From: Sternotherus odoratus
Taxonomy: Eukaryota; Chordata; Testudines; Kinosternidae
Length of the DNA stretch: 64,000 bases
Direction: 5' to 3'
Assembly: GCA_032164245.1 (NCBI GenBank)
Contig: JAVMKO010000006.1
Coordinates: 7,083,001 to 7,147,000 of the forward strand
The translations under genes were made by a program, and so were the position numbers. This document shows positions 1 through 9,681 of the stretch, piece by piece. Under the pieces are notes generated by a model that saw only the letters and a list, made by a program, of their open reading frames with translations, was not told where the DNA came from and did no database searches. How positions within the stretch are numbered: the stretch's first letter is position 1; each line of letters starts with the position of its first letter.

Positions 1-78
1 CGAAGAACAAACGTTACGAGAGGTGAGTAACTGTTCTTTCTTCTTCGAGTGCTTGCTCATGTCCATTCCCACAAGTGT
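1..78 (-). repeat. Internal complementary region (ICR) of DIRS-A, cut by window edge
   Basis: Positions 38-78 are the reverse complement of 5766-5806, the outer 41 nt of the left ITR. Positions 1-37 resemble the right-terminal extension seen in DIRS-B (GTTAC, then AGGTGA, then GTAAC), so they should pair with the missing right ITR. In DIRS elements the ICR is the template that joins the two termini into a circle before integration. Confidence 0.85.
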
Positions 79-89
79 CTTACGAGCAG

Positions 90-2984
90 TTACCTCGGCG
101 GTGGGAGAGGAGTAGACTTAGTCCCTGCTGCCAGGATAGCCTGTCCCATGGCAGCGTCCTCCGAAGTCTGTTGCACGATGGCGTAATGCGAGGAGAAGGT
201 ATGGACTGATGACCATGTCGCAGCTCTGCAGATGTCGCCGATCGGGATGTGAGCCAGGAACGCTGTAGATGTGGCCTGGGCTCTGGTTGAATGGGCTGTC
301 AGTGGCGGAGGAGAAACGTTTGAGAGGTTATAACACAGCGTGATGCAGGATGTGATCCATCTCGACAGGCGTTGCGAGGAAATCGGCAACCCCTTCATCC
401 GTTCTGCCACTGAAATAAAAAGTTGTGGAGATTTACGAAAAACTTTAGTGCGGTCTATGTAAAAAGCCAGCGCCCTCTTTACGTCTAAGGAATGTAGCAT
501 TCTTTCCTTATTAGAAGCGTGGGGTTTAGGAAAAAACACAGGGAGAAAAATGTCCTGATTTAAGTGGAAGGGAGTAACCACTTTAGGGAGAAAGGCCGGA
601 TGAGGCCGTAGTTGGACCTTATCTCTATGGAAGACTGTGTACGGGGGCTCCGAGGTGAGCGCCCTGATTTCCGAGACTCGACGTGCAGATGTAATAGCCA
701 CAAGGAAGGCCGTCTTCCATGAGAGATAGGAGAGTGGGCAGGAGGCTAGGGGCTCGAAGGGGGGCTTCATGAGGGCCGTCAATACCAGGTTCAGGTCCCA
801 CTGAGAAACAGGCCTTCGCACCGAAGGGTACAACCTCTCCAATCCCTTGACGAAACGTCCCACTAGGGGGTTACTGAACACCGATGATCCCCCCACTTCT
901 ATGTGAAAGGCCGAAATAGCCGCTAGGTGAACACGAATTGTCGATAGGGCTAGACCTTGCCTTTTAAGGTCCAAAAGGTAATCCAGAATCAATGGTACGG
1001 GAGCTAGAGTGGGGTCTACATTTTTATCCTGCACCCACAGTGAGAATCTTTTCCACTTGGCCATGTAAGTAGTACGAGTCGATAGTTTTCTGCTACCTAT
1101 CAGGACCTCCCTAACATGATTAGAGCACTGGCGTTCCGAGGCGTTTAGCCACGGATATTCCACGCTGTGAGGTGGAGCGCCTGGAGGTTGGGGTGAAGCA
1201 ACCGCCCGTGGTCCTGAGACACCAGTGTGGGAAGGAGAGGGAGGGTTATAGGTGTGGACACTGATAGAGACAACAGCAGAGTGTACCAATGCTGGCGGGG
1301 CCATGCCGGTGCTATTAGAATCATGGACGCTCCGTCCAGGCGGGCCTTGAGTAACACCCTGTGGATTAGTGGAAACGGTGGAAATGCATATAGAAGACCC
1401 TCCCTCCAAGGGATCTGAAAGGCATCCGCCTCTGACCCTGGGCTGAGGTTCATAAGGGAGCAGAATCTCTGGCATTTCCTGTTGGTCCTCGTGGCAAACA
1501 GGTCTATGAGGGGAAGTCCCCACTGTAGGAAGATTGAGTGCACAACGTCCCCCCTGAGAGACCACTCGTGACCCCGAAAGGAGCGACTGAGGGTGTCTGC
1601 TAGGACATTCTGGACCCCGGGGAGGTATGCGGCTATGAGGTGGATTTTGTGTGCGATACAAAAATCCCACAGGGCCAGGGCTTCCCTGCACAGGGGAGAA
1701 GAGCGAGCACCACCCTGTTTGTTGATATAAAACATTGTCGCCGTGTTGTCCGTCTGGACTAGCACACACTTGCCTTGCAACTGGTCCCGAAATACCTGGC
1801 ACGCGAGGTGCACCGCTCGCAATTCTCGGACGTTGATGTGTAGGGACAGCTCGCTGTGAGACCAGAGCCCCTGAGTCCTGGAGTCTCCCAGATGAGCTCC
1901 CCAGCCGAGGGCCGAGGCATCTGTCCCTAGTGTGATCGTAGGCTGGGGTTTGCGAAAAGGGACCCCAGTGTTGAGAAAACTGGGTTGGAGCCACCAGTGT
2001 AACGAGTTCAGCACGTGATGAGGGAGGGTGACAATTAGGTCCAGTGGGTCCCTGCCCTGCTTGTATACCGACGCCAACCAGGCTTGGGGTGTACGTAGTC
2101 GAAGTCTTGCGTATGTCACCACGTACGTGCAGGCTGCCATATGCCCCAAGATGACCATGCAGTTCCTGGCCGTGGTGGTTGGATATTGTAGTACGGATTG
2201 GATTAAGCTCGTTAAGGTATCGGCCCGAGCCGGCGGGAGGAATGCCCTGGCTCGTTGCGAGTCTAGCACTGCCCCTATGAACTCTATCTTCTGAGTAGGC
2301 TCTAGGGTCGACTTCGGTTCGTTTAATATGAGGCCTAACCGAAGGAACGTTGTCCTGACGAGATCTACATGTTGGATCGCCAAATCCCTTGAGTTCGCTC
2401 TGATGAGCCAATCGTCCAGGTATGGGTAAACATGCACCTGTCTCCGTCTGAGGTATGCTGCTACTACCGACATGCACTTTGTAAACACTCTTGGGGCGGT
2501 TGACAGGCCGAACGGAAGTACTGTAAACTGGTAATGTCGATCCGCTAACACGAACCGCAGGAACCTCCTGTGACTGGGGAGTATGGAAATGTGGAAGTAG
2601 GCGTCCTTTAAGTCGAGGGAGGCGAACCAGTCTCCGTGATCCAGGGAAGGGATAATGGTTGCTAGGGAGAGCATGCGAAACTTCAGCTTCTTTATGTAGG
2701 AGTTGAGGCCCCGCAAGTCTAGGATAGGTCGAAGGCCTCCCTTGGCCTTCGGGATAAGAAAATACCGGGAATAGTAGCCCTTGCCCCGGAATTCTTGAGG
2801 AACCTCCTCTATGGCACCCAAAGCCAGAAGGGTCTTGACCTCCTGAACTAGGAGTTGCTCGTGAGATGGGTCCCTGAAGAGGGACGGGGAGGGTGGGTGG
2901 GTAGGTGGAAGGGAGGAGAATTGGATGGAATATCCCACCTTCACCAGGCTGAGGACCCATTTGTCCGATGTAATTTGGGACCAC
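90..2984 (-). CDS. DIRS-A tyrosine recombinase (C-terminal part of a long open frame)
   Basis: The recombinase is the last 350 or so residues, roughly 90-1163. The tyrosine-recombinase residues are visible: Arg in SARRVSEIRAL, then HSTR at residues 898-901 and Tyr934 in SSHYAI near the C-terminus. It would integrate the double-stranded circular DNA intermediate. The frame is the gag frame: it is open from just after the gag TGA (3069-3071) through all of RT/RH, so residues before about 608 are an alternative-frame reading of RT/RH with low-complexity, Pro/Ser/Gly-rich content. The first codon used here is GTG. At the point where copy B has an ATG (overlapping the RT stop), this copy has GTG at 1161-1163. 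Stop TAA is at 90-92. Recombinase identity is firm; how translation reaches it is not known. Confidence 0.9.
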   Translation of the reverse strand: MVPNYIGQMGPQPGEGGIFHPILLPSTYPPTLPVPLQGPISRATPSSGGQDPSGFGCHRGGSSRIPGQGLLFPVFSYPEGQGRPSTYPRLAGPQLLHKEAEVSHALPSNHYPFPGSRRLVRLPRLKGRLLPHFHTPQSQEVPAVRVSGSTLPVYSTSVRPVNRPKSVYKVHVGSSSIPQTETGACLPIPGRLAHQSELKGFGDPTCRSRQDNVPSVRPHIKRTEVDPRAYSEDRVHRGSARLATSQGIPPAGSGRYLNELNPIRTTISNHHGQELHGHLGAYGSLHVRGDIRKTSTTYTPSLVGVGIQAGQGPTGPNCHPPSSRAELVTLVAPTQFSQHWGPFSQTPAYDHTRDRCLGPRLGSSSGRLQDSGALVSQRAVPTHQRPRIASGAPRVPGISGPVARQVCASPDGQHGDNVLYQQTGWCSLFSPVQGSPGPVGFLYRTQNPPHSRIPPRGPECPSRHPQSLLSGSRVVSQGGRCALNLPTVGTSPHRPVCHEDQQEMPEILLPYEPQPRVRGGCLSDPLEGGSSICISTVSTNPQGVTQGPPGRSVHDSNSTGMAPPALVHSAVVSISVHTYNPPSPSHTGVSGPRAVASPQPPGAPPHSVEYPWLNASERQCSNHVREVLIGSRKLSTRTTYMAKWKRFSLWVQDKNVDPTLAPVPLILDYLLDLKRQGLALSTIRVHLAAISAFHIEVGGSSVFSNPLVGRFVKGLERLYPSVRRPVSQWDLNLVLTALMKPPFEPLASCPLSYLSWKTAFLVAITSARRVSEIRALTSEPPYTVFHRDKVQLRPHPAFLPKVVTPFHLNQDIFLPVFFPKPHASNKERMLHSLDVKRALAFYIDRTKVFRKSPQLFISVAERMKGLPISSQRLSRWITSCITLCYNLSNVSPPPLTAHSTRAQATSTAFLAHIPIGDICRAATWSSVHTFSSHYAIVQQTSEDAAMGQAILAAGTKSTPLPPPR

Positions 2985-3124
2985 TCTTGGTGAAAGTGAG
3001 ATAAACGATGCCGGAAGGAACGGAAAGATGGATCGTCTGATACTGTATCGTCGCCCCCATGCGTACCTTCAAAAGTTAGGTCTAGCGTTGGGAGGTTGTC
3101 TTGGCCCCTGGTTCTGCTGGCCAT
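1145..3124 (-). CDS. DIRS-A reverse transcriptase / RNase H
   Basis: The product is 659 aa and copies element RNA into DNA. Visible motifs: RT fingers and palm (KGGLRPILDLRGLN; LDLKDAYFHI; LPFGLSTAPRVF) and the catalytic YLDD at residues 235-238 (2411-2422). RNase H follows with TDASALGWGAHL, INVRELRAVHLA, TDNTATMFYINKQGG and ADTLSR. The last 130 residues (DLFATRTNRKC, then FPPFPLI and APAWPRQHW) match the region of DIRS polyproteins described as methyltransferase-like; I see no clear intact methylase motif. An ATG lies at 3122-3124, but it is inside gag and more than 2 kb from the cap, so synthesis by +1 frameshift at the gag stop is more likely. The 3' end overlaps the recombinase frame. 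Confidence 0.93.
   Translation of the reverse strand: MASRTRGQDNLPTLDLTFEGTHGGDDTVSDDPSFRSFRHRLSHFHQEWSQITSDKWVLSLVKVGYSIQFSSLPPTHPPSPSLFRDPSHEQLLVQEVKTLLALGAIEEVPQEFRGKGYYSRYFLIPKAKGGLRPILDLRGLNSYIKKLKFRMLSLATIIPSLDHGDWFASLDLKDAYFHISILPSHRRFLRFVLADRHYQFTVLPFGLSTAPRVFTKCMSVVAAYLRRRQVHVYPYLDDWLIRANSRDLAIQHVDLVRTTFLRLGLILNEPKSTLEPTQKIEFIGAVLDSQRARAFLPPARADTLTSLIQSVLQYPTTTARNCMVILGHMAACTYVVTYARLRLRTPQAWLASVYKQGRDPLDLIVTLPHHVLNSLHWWLQPSFLNTGVPFRKPQPTITLGTDASALGWGAHLGDSRTQGLWSHSELSLHINVRELRAVHLACQVFRDQLQGKCVLVQTDNTATMFYINKQGGARSSPLCREALALWDFCIAHKIHLIAAYLPGVQNVLADTLSRSFRGHEWSLRGDVVHSIFLQWGLPLIDLFATRTNRKCQRFCSLMNLSPGSEADAFQIPWREGLLYAFPPFPLIHRVLLKARLDGASMILIAPAWPRQHWYTLLLSLSVSTPITLPLLPTLVSQDHGRLLHPNLQALHLTAWNIRG
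3065..3077 (-). promoter_or_regulatory. Putative +1 frameshift / readthrough site at DIRS-A gag stop
   Basis: Gag ends AAC TTT TGA AGG; the stop is at 3069-3071. RT reads ACT TTT GAA GGT, which is +1. The P-site TTT can re-pair one base on, because the run is four T. The recombinase frame is the gag frame and stays open beyond this TGA. Seen in sequence; the mechanism is inferred. Confidence 0.5.
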
Positions 3125-5441
3125 TACGGGATGAAGAGCGAGGTCTTCCCCTATTGTTTCCCCTTCCGCCTCTTCTGTTCAAGTCTCGCCTAGGAGCTGG
3201 CTGATAAGGGCGAGGATGCTGTGTCTGTGGGGGCCTGAACGGACGTCTGAGTGGCTGTGGGGTATGAAGGCCTAATGACCGAAGCATAGCTCTAGAATCC
3301 TTCATAGAGTGGAGCTTCTTGTCCGTGTCGTCAGCAAAAAGACCTTGCCTGTCAAAAGGCAGGTCTTGGATGGACGCCTGGACCGGAGGGGGAATGCCTG
3401 AGACTTGCAGCCAGGCACCTCTTCTCATCACGATTCCGGTAGCCATTGATCTAGAGGCTGAGTCCGCGGAATCGAGCGCAGCTTGCAGCGCCGCCCTGGA
3501 TATTACCTTGCCCTCTTCCAGTACGGCCTTAAACTCTGACATAGAGTCCATGTGGATCTTTTCCTGAAACTTGCCGAGGGCAGCCCAGGAGTTAAACGCG
3601 TAGCGGCCTAGAGCCGCCTGCTGGTTGGCGATCTTGAGTTGCAGGGAGGCAGATGAGTAAACCTTCCTGCCATATAAGTCCAATCGCTTCGCATCCTGGG
3701 ATTTGGGTGTGGGTCCTGTGTGACCCTGCCTCTCTCTATGATTTACTGCATCCGCCACCAGGGAGCCCGGCGGCGGATGAGTAAACATGTGTTCGTAACC
3801 CGCTCGCGGTGTGAAATAGCTGCGTTCCACCCCCTTAGCTGTTGGTGGAATGGACGCGGGCGTCTGCCACAGAGTGGTGGACATTGAGTTGATCTTTTTG
3901 AGGAACGGCAGGGCGATTCTCTTAGGTCCACCGGGGGCGAGGATGTCCACTGTTGGATCGTCCTCCTCCTCCACCTCCTCCGCTGGGAGATTCAAATTAT
4001 GGGCCACTCTCCTTAGGAGGTCCTGGTGTCCCCTTATGTCCATTGGTGGGAGTCCGGATGCCGAGGAACCCGCCACCGCTTCATCTGGAGATGAAGATGA
4101 TGATGTGGCGAATGGGGGATCCTCTTGAGCCGGGTGTTCGGAGGGTGGGCCCATTACAGAAGCAGCCGAGGAATGGTGTCCCAGGGAAGCTTGGTACTGA
4201 CCTAAGCCCGACGGTCCCGGTACCGGTTCTGGTTCCTCAGTTTCCCTGTCCGGTGGAGGTCTAGATACAGTGGCCGAAACAGGGCCCCGGGGCACCGAAG
4301 GGAGTGCCATCGTCACTGATGGCGGGCCTTGTGGCTGCTGAAACGCCCACGGTGGCCAGAAGGGCCACTGAACTGGGCCCGGTTGCTGCTGAGGCCACGG
4401 TGCCGAGTGGGAGGAACTCCTATGTCTGGAACGGTGCCTATTAGAGCTGTGTGAATGATAACTACGGCCCGATCTATAGGAGGGTGCCCTGGTGCGGTGG
4501 CTCCGACTCGAATGAGAGGACGCCTCAGATTCCGACGCCGAGCTGGGCCATGGCGGTGCCGTGCCCTCCGGTGCCACGAGGTATCCTTGGTACATCGTAG
4601 GCTTGCCCGGATAGGTCGTCGGTGCCGGCGGGTGTAGCTGGGAGCCTTCAGCGATTGCCCGGACTGGTAGCGCCGAGGACCTGCCGGCGTCCGGTGCTGT
4701 CGGTGCCGAGGTAAGGGGTGGTCCCAGTACCGGTGCCGGCAGCATCGGTGGAATTATGGGAGTGACCGACCCCGCTGGTGCCGGTGTCCCGAGCGATGCC
4801 GGTGCCGTCGGTGGAATCGGAGCCGTGAGAGGAAGGGCTGCGAACGGCGGTGCCGTGTCATCTCCTCCTGTTGACTCAATCAGACCCCGAGCCGCTTCGA
4901 AGGTCTCCGGGGTCGACGGCGCCGGGAAGTCCTGGATGTGCCCGTGCAGCGCTGCACCATCGCCTGATGCGTGCGCGCGCACCGGGTCGGACGTCGACGG
5001 CACCCTCCGGGACTCATCTAAGTGGCCCTGGGTGTGTCGCGTCTTTGCCTTGGCCTTACGGGCCGGCGATCTGCCCCTCTGCTTCTTCGGCGGCACCGGC
5101 GATTGGGAACGGTGCCGTTTGGGGCTCCCGGTGCGCCGTGGGGATCGGTGCCGGTGCGAGTTTTCTTTCCTGGGCACCGCCGGGTCCCGTACCGAGGCCG
5201 GAGCACTTCTAACCACCTTGGATGGGAGATCCCCCTGAGGCTGTAGGGCGGATTCCATCAAGATTAGGCGGAGGCGATGATCTCTCTCCTTCTTAGTTCT
5301 AGGCTTGAAACCTTTACAAATTGCGCAGCGCTCAGATTGATGGCCCTCACCGAGGCACTTCAAGCACTTAGTGTGGGGGTCACTGTTTGGCATAGGCCTC
5401 CCACAGTGCTCGCGGCTTTTGAAGCCCGGCGCGCCAGGCAT
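3069..5441 (-). CDS. DIRS-A Gag-like protein
   Basis: The product is 790 aa from an ATG at 5439-5441, about 220 nt inside the TATA-like motif of the left ITR. A zinc knuckle is near the N-terminus: C26-x2-C29-x4-H34-x4-C39. The middle is low complexity (Pro, Ala, Ser) with a short Ser/Arg/His-rich stretch coded near 4400-4540. The C-terminal 300 residues (TPASIPPTAKGVERSYF, DLYGRKVYSSASLQL, ALQAALDSADSASRSMA) are well conserved with copy B and are probably the structural domain. The tail is rich in Arg, Gly, Pro and Asn, suited to RNA binding. It ends AAC TTT TGA, as in copy B. It presumably packages element RNA. The codon bias is strongly GC-rich compared with the AT-rich intron around it. 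Confidence 0.85.
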   Translation of the reverse strand: MPGAPGFKSREHCGRPMPNSDPHTKCLKCLGEGHQSERCAICKGFKPRTKKERDHRLRLILMESALQPQGDLPSKVVRSAPASVRDPAVPRKENSHRHRSPRRTGSPKRHRSQSPVPPKKQRGRSPARKAKAKTRHTQGHLDESRRVPSTSDPVRAHASGDGAALHGHIQDFPAPSTPETFEAARGLIESTGGDDTAPPFAALPLTAPIPPTAPASLGTPAPAGSVTPIIPPMLPAPVLGPPLTSAPTAPDAGRSSALPVRAIAEGSQLHPPAPTTYPGKPTMYQGYLVAPEGTAPPWPSSASESEASSHSSRSHRTRAPSYRSGRSYHSHSSNRHRSRHRSSSHSAPWPQQQPGPVQWPFWPPWAFQQPQGPPSVTMALPSVPRGPVSATVSRPPPDRETEEPEPVPGPSGLGQYQASLGHHSSAASVMGPPSEHPAQEDPPFATSSSSSPDEAVAGSSASGLPPMDIRGHQDLLRRVAHNLNLPAEEVEEEDDPTVDILAPGGPKRIALPFLKKINSMSTTLWQTPASIPPTAKGVERSYFTPRAGYEHMFTHPPPGSLVADAVNHRERQGHTGPTPKSQDAKRLDLYGRKVYSSASLQLKIANQQAALGRYAFNSWAALGKFQEKIHMDSMSEFKAVLEEGKVISRAALQAALDSADSASRSMATGIVMRRGAWLQVSGIPPPVQASIQDLPFDRQGLFADDTDKKLHSMKDSRAMLRSLGLHTPQPLRRPFRPPQTQHPRPYQPAPRRDLNRRGGRGNNRGRPRSSSRNGQQNQGPRQPPNARPNF

Positions 5442-5622
5442 GCCCCGGGGCGAAAACTGATAAGGGCCCCTTATCTATCTAAGAACTGTAATCACTTACA
5501 CTAATAGAACTATAACAACTAACACTTAACCTAATTAGAACTCTGAAGTAGATCACTAACAACTATCCAAGGGTTGGGATACCGCTACTAGCTACAGGGG
5601 ATTCCAGCTAACCGTCATGGGC

Positions 5623-5806
5623 GGGAAGAAGGAACTGAGCGGGGAAGGGTCGGCAGGGGCATATATACATTGCCATAACGGCGCCACTCCAGGGGTCGCC
5701 CCTGCCGACCCTACGGGTACCGCTGGGGGAAAACTTTCCGGAAGCCGTGCATGCGCGGTGCGCACACACTTGTGGGAATGGACATGAGCAAGCACTCGAA
5801 GAAGAA
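5623..5806 (-). repeat. Left inverted terminal repeat of DIRS-A with TATA-like motif
   Basis: This is the 5' end of the element, which begins at 5806 with TTCTTCTTCGAG read on the minus strand. The inner boundary near 5623 is set by alignment with the DIRS-B ITR: both share the AGAAGGAACT block, a TATATA motif (here 5661-5668) and GCGCCACTCCAGGGG. The TATA-like motif lies about 220 nt before the gag ATG and is the likely promoter. Confidence 0.8.
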
Positions 5807-6072
5807 GGTTGATTTTCTTTTTTTGGCGGTTTGGATTCTGTAGTTTCCTCATCAGACTGCTGCTCTTTTAAGACTTCTGAAAGCATGCTCCACACCAAGT
5901 CCCTCTCAGATTTTGGAAAGCACTTCAGATTCTTAAACCTTGGGTCGAGTGTTGTAGCTATCTTTAGAAATCTCACACTGGCACTTTCTTTGTGTTGTGT
6001 CAAATCTGCAGTGAAAGTGTTCTTAAAAGAAATAAGATGTACTGGGTCATCTGAGGCTGCTATAACATGAAA
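5807..6072 (-). pseudogene. hAT transposase fragment (middle region)
   Basis: On the minus strand this reads as a hAT/ZBED-like transposase: FLKIATTLDPRFKNLK, then SERDLVWSMLSEVLKEQ and a Lys-rich tract. Its downstream part is replaced by DIRS-A at 5806. An A-run just before the junction carries a frame change, because the expected KKKINLL reading lies in another frame. It is a dead remnant. The C-terminal dimerisation segment is not next to it on this strand. Confidence 0.75.
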
Positions 6073-6109
6073 TATATGGTAGAATGCAGATAAAACAGAG
6101 CAGGAGAAA

Positions 6110-6795
6110 GAATTCAGTCACAAATTTAATTAAAGCATTATTTTTTTAACAAGTGTCATCAGCATGGAAGCATGTCCTCTGGAATAGTGGCTGAAGCATG
6201 AAGGGGCATACAAATGTTTAGCATATCTGGCACATAAATACCTTGCAATGCCGGCTACAAAAGTGTCACATGAATGCTTGTTCTCACTTTCAGATGACGA
6301 TGCAAATAATAAGTGGCAGCATTATGTCCTGTAAATGTAAAGCAACCTTTTTTTTCTTTGCAATTGGCTGAACAAGAAGTAGGACTGATGCAGTTGTAGG
6401 CTCTAAAGTTTTACACTGTTTTGTTTTTGAGTGCAGTTCTACAAATATAGATTTTTTTTCGTTGTAAGCTGCACTTTTACAATAAAGAGATTGTACTACA
6501 GTACTTGTATGAAGTGAATTGAAAATACTATTTTTTTTATAGTTTTTAGAGTGCAAATATTAGTAATACAAATAATATAAAGTGAGCACTGTACACTTTG
6601 TATTCTGTTATAATTGAAATCAATGTATTTGAAATGTAGAAAAACATCCAAAAATATTTGATAAATTTTCATTTGGTATTCTATTGCTTAACAGTGCAAT
6701 TAAAACTGCGATTAATTCCAATAAATGTTTTTAGTTGCAATTATTTTTTTTTAGTTAATCACATGAGTTAACTGAGATTAACTGACAGCCCTAAA
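6110..6795 (+). pseudogene. hAT element 3' part: transposase C-terminus remnant, tail and terminal inverted repeat
   Basis: The plus strand at about 6250-6330 reads PATKVSHECLFSLSDDDANN, a decayed form of the hAT C-terminal dimerisation motif (cf. PCERLFSLSGD). It is followed by an AT-rich tail and ends in TTAACTGACAGCCCTA near 6794; a CAGCCCT tip is a plausible hAT terminus. It faces opposite to the transposase fragment at 5807-6072. A similar tail recurs at 32755-32790. Confidence 0.55.
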
Positions 6796-9681
6796 AAGCG
6801 TTTCTGATCTGATCAATCTGATCTGGATTTACTGAGGCAAACAAACCAGGTAGCCCACAATGCAATTTTTACAGCGTCAGTTATTGGAGCACAGCCGCAT
6901 TGTAAACTTGCAAGAGAATAACAAAAATAAATACACAGTAAGTGAAGGTTTCTTACATGAAACTCACTCAATTTCAAAAACAGTATATTTCAAAATTCAT
7001 GTAACTGATGGCCTCAGAGTTATTTTCTGAAGCTTTAATCAAAGAGAAGGATACTAAATTTGATCTCTTTGCCTATTTTCAAGTTCAACTTCCAGCCTCA
7101 CTCCCTTCTAATTAAATGTGAATACACATCAAAAGCCATCCATCCGAAGATCATAAACAGTGGCACAAATGCAGTTAATATTAAATGGTTAAGTGAAATG
7201 CTTTAGAACCGTGGTGTCCAATGTTGTGGGCCAGGAGGGTGAAGAAATGTTTTATTTAATTATAAACTGAAAATGTGTTCTCTGAACCATGCCCTGCATT
7301 TTGAAATACTTTTGAATTAGCTCTGTCTCTACAGGGAGAAAGCTAGGGGGACCACCCAGTCAACTGCCTCCCTTCACTTCTCCTGCTGCCCCAAGAGTAG
7401 CTCTGGTCTGAGCCAGAAACATACTAGGCAGCTTTTATCCCTTCCCTGTTTGCCACACCCCACAGGTCAGCTCTTCAAATGCAGGGGAAGGAAGAGAGAG
7501 TAGCTTTAACTTGAGCCAACTGGCTGCTGTTTCCAAGGGACTATCTGCCAGCTGAACCCAGCTGGAGCACACCACTGTATAGCCACTCTCCCCATTCCTC
7601 CCCTCCAACCATCACACCCCATGTCAAATCCTTGACATGCTCTGTACACCAGGAACTGCAGGCTACCAGCTCTATGCCTCATAGCGATTCCAGGGGAATC
7701 CTTAGCAAGGGAATTGTGAAGGATTTTAGCTCCCTTTGTGCCACCTGAGGCCAAAGAACAGAACAAAATCTGTGCCAAATGACCTCTTGAATATATTCAG
7801 CCCTCAGGTCAGAACCACAACTCTTAAAACAAACAAAAACATGTTTTTTCTGTTTAAGATCTTATATTACCAACACACTGAGCTTTATGACAACAGATTT
7901 ATTTTTAAAACCTACCAGGACCTGAGTTCAGGCTTCTGCTTTTCCTACAACAGCTACAGATACTGCAGGTAGACCACTAAAGAATACAGCTCTCTGCACT
8001 CATTTCAGCTAAACGACTGCACAAAAAACCTAAACTTTCACTCTAGCCCTGGCTAGTATGCAAAGGAAAAAGTGATTTCTGAATTTTGTGTAAAAGTGTA
8101 TTTTAAGCCCACCCCGCATGTTGCTAGCAATTTAAGATCTTATACAGTTTTTGCACTCATTTCAAAAGCATTTTTTTCAGTGGAAGTATCGCTGCATAGA
8201 ATAGGAAATGTGAAATTCTGACAGTATTTTAAAATTTCTCATTTCAGCCTCCTTCAAGAATTTCTGTGTGTCTATAAATAAAGCTACTGGGTATATGCAT
8301 TACAAGAAAAGCAACCGTGGGACCTTTAAGAAAGCCAAGATTTCTAAAAAACAATTGTGATATAAACACAAATTGTCAACATGATTAAAGAGAGAATGAA
8401 GATTTTTTTTTTAATTAAAAAGTGATGCATCACAAATGCTTGGAAGCTTGAAATTGAGAACTGCATTCTTAATCAACAGTGATTTCACCTTCCATTCTAT
8501 GTTCAGACTAATTTATAATTGTTATAAAACAATATATAGAACAAGAATATAAAAGAAAGAATATAAAAATATATAGAACAAGAATGAACAAATCTGATAT
8601 GGAAAAAGACTACAGAGTTGGATGAACTATACAAAAAAGTATTTAAAAAGTTAATTTGGGGGCCTTAATATGATACCTGACATTGTCTCTTTAAATACCA
8701 CCAAATGTCAAACTAACAATCACCATATTTCTGGTCAGTGTTTACCATAACAGAACTCACAGTGTTTGAGGTTTTCAGCAGTCAGCAGGAGTGTGACAGT
8801 CACGTTTAAGGAAGGCCATATGGCCAAATGTCAATCTCTACTCCAAATAAAGCAACTATGAAATAATGCATTTATTATAATTGGGTGTTAAAATTTGATA
8901 ATTTGATATATAATAAATTTAAGTACAAGCAGATTTCCCCCCGGAACTGCTGATTTGTTTTTGTGACTTGCAATACCCTACACTGGCTGTGGAAAAGTTC
9001 TGCACAACGAAGCAATCAGACAAATGCAGCCCAACATCCTATCCTCCTCCTCTTCAAGTGTGGCCCCTTCAATAGCTGAAAATATTGTTATTCTGCTTTA
9101 CAATGGCAGTGTATCTGCATCCTTTCCTACAGAAAAATGTGTCTGGGACAGGTGTCTACTGGTTCTATTCAAGTCACAAAACTAAAAACTAGTAGATTAG
9201 GAAAAATCTATCTGGAATTTAGCCTGCATCAGAACAGATTCCAGGGGGAAGAGACAAGTGACAGGAAAAGGGCATCATGGTACTAATGGAGAAAACAAGA
9301 AACAGGTTAAAGAGGGAAAAAAAGAAGATGGAGAGCTGCATCTTGGCCTCCTTCCCCAATTCACCTTAGAAGATAACCATTTTGACCTCTCCACTCAAAG
9401 AAACCAGATGCAAAAAAAGTCCTGAGTGTCTTGTCTAGTGAGGCTGGGCACAAATGGCTCTTCTGTAGTTTTTACTGAAGGTCTCGTCTCTCTCCACACA
9501 GAAAAACAAGGAACCAGATTCTGGCCCACGCAATAGCCCCTTTGACCTGCTCTATGGAGACCTCAAAAGGCACAAAGCCAGCTCTACACCCCCTTATCTG
9601 GCATTCCTATCTAGATAAAAACAACACACCAAGGACATGATGGTGGAGAGGGTGTGGCTGAAACATAGTGGGAATCCAGAC
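6796..9681. other. DDHD1 intron 2, no recognised feature
   Basis: AT-rich single-copy-looking DNA. I searched both strands for the next DDHD1 exon, which should start with the VHSF-like segment, and found none. The stretch at 7320-7780 is more GC-rich and may be an old repeat that I cannot name. Confidence 0.5.

Larger units (their letters stand above)
1..5806 (-). mobile_element. DIRS-type tyrosine-recombinase retrotransposon, copy A (right end outside window)
   Basis: Element orientation is minus: left inverted terminal repeat (ITR) at 5623-5806, gag, RT/RNase H, tyrosine recombinase, then the internal complementary region (ICR) at 1-78. The right ITR must lie left of position 1. All three frames are open. 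The absence of an integrase and protease, the YLDD-type RT and the C-terminal tyrosine recombinase define the DIRS group. The left end abuts a hAT transposase fragment. The element lies in what must be DDHD1 intron 2, on the same strand as the gene. Its proteins and ITR differ clearly from copy B, so it is a separate family. No target duplication is expected for DIRS, and none can be tested because one flank is missing. Confidence 0.93.
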
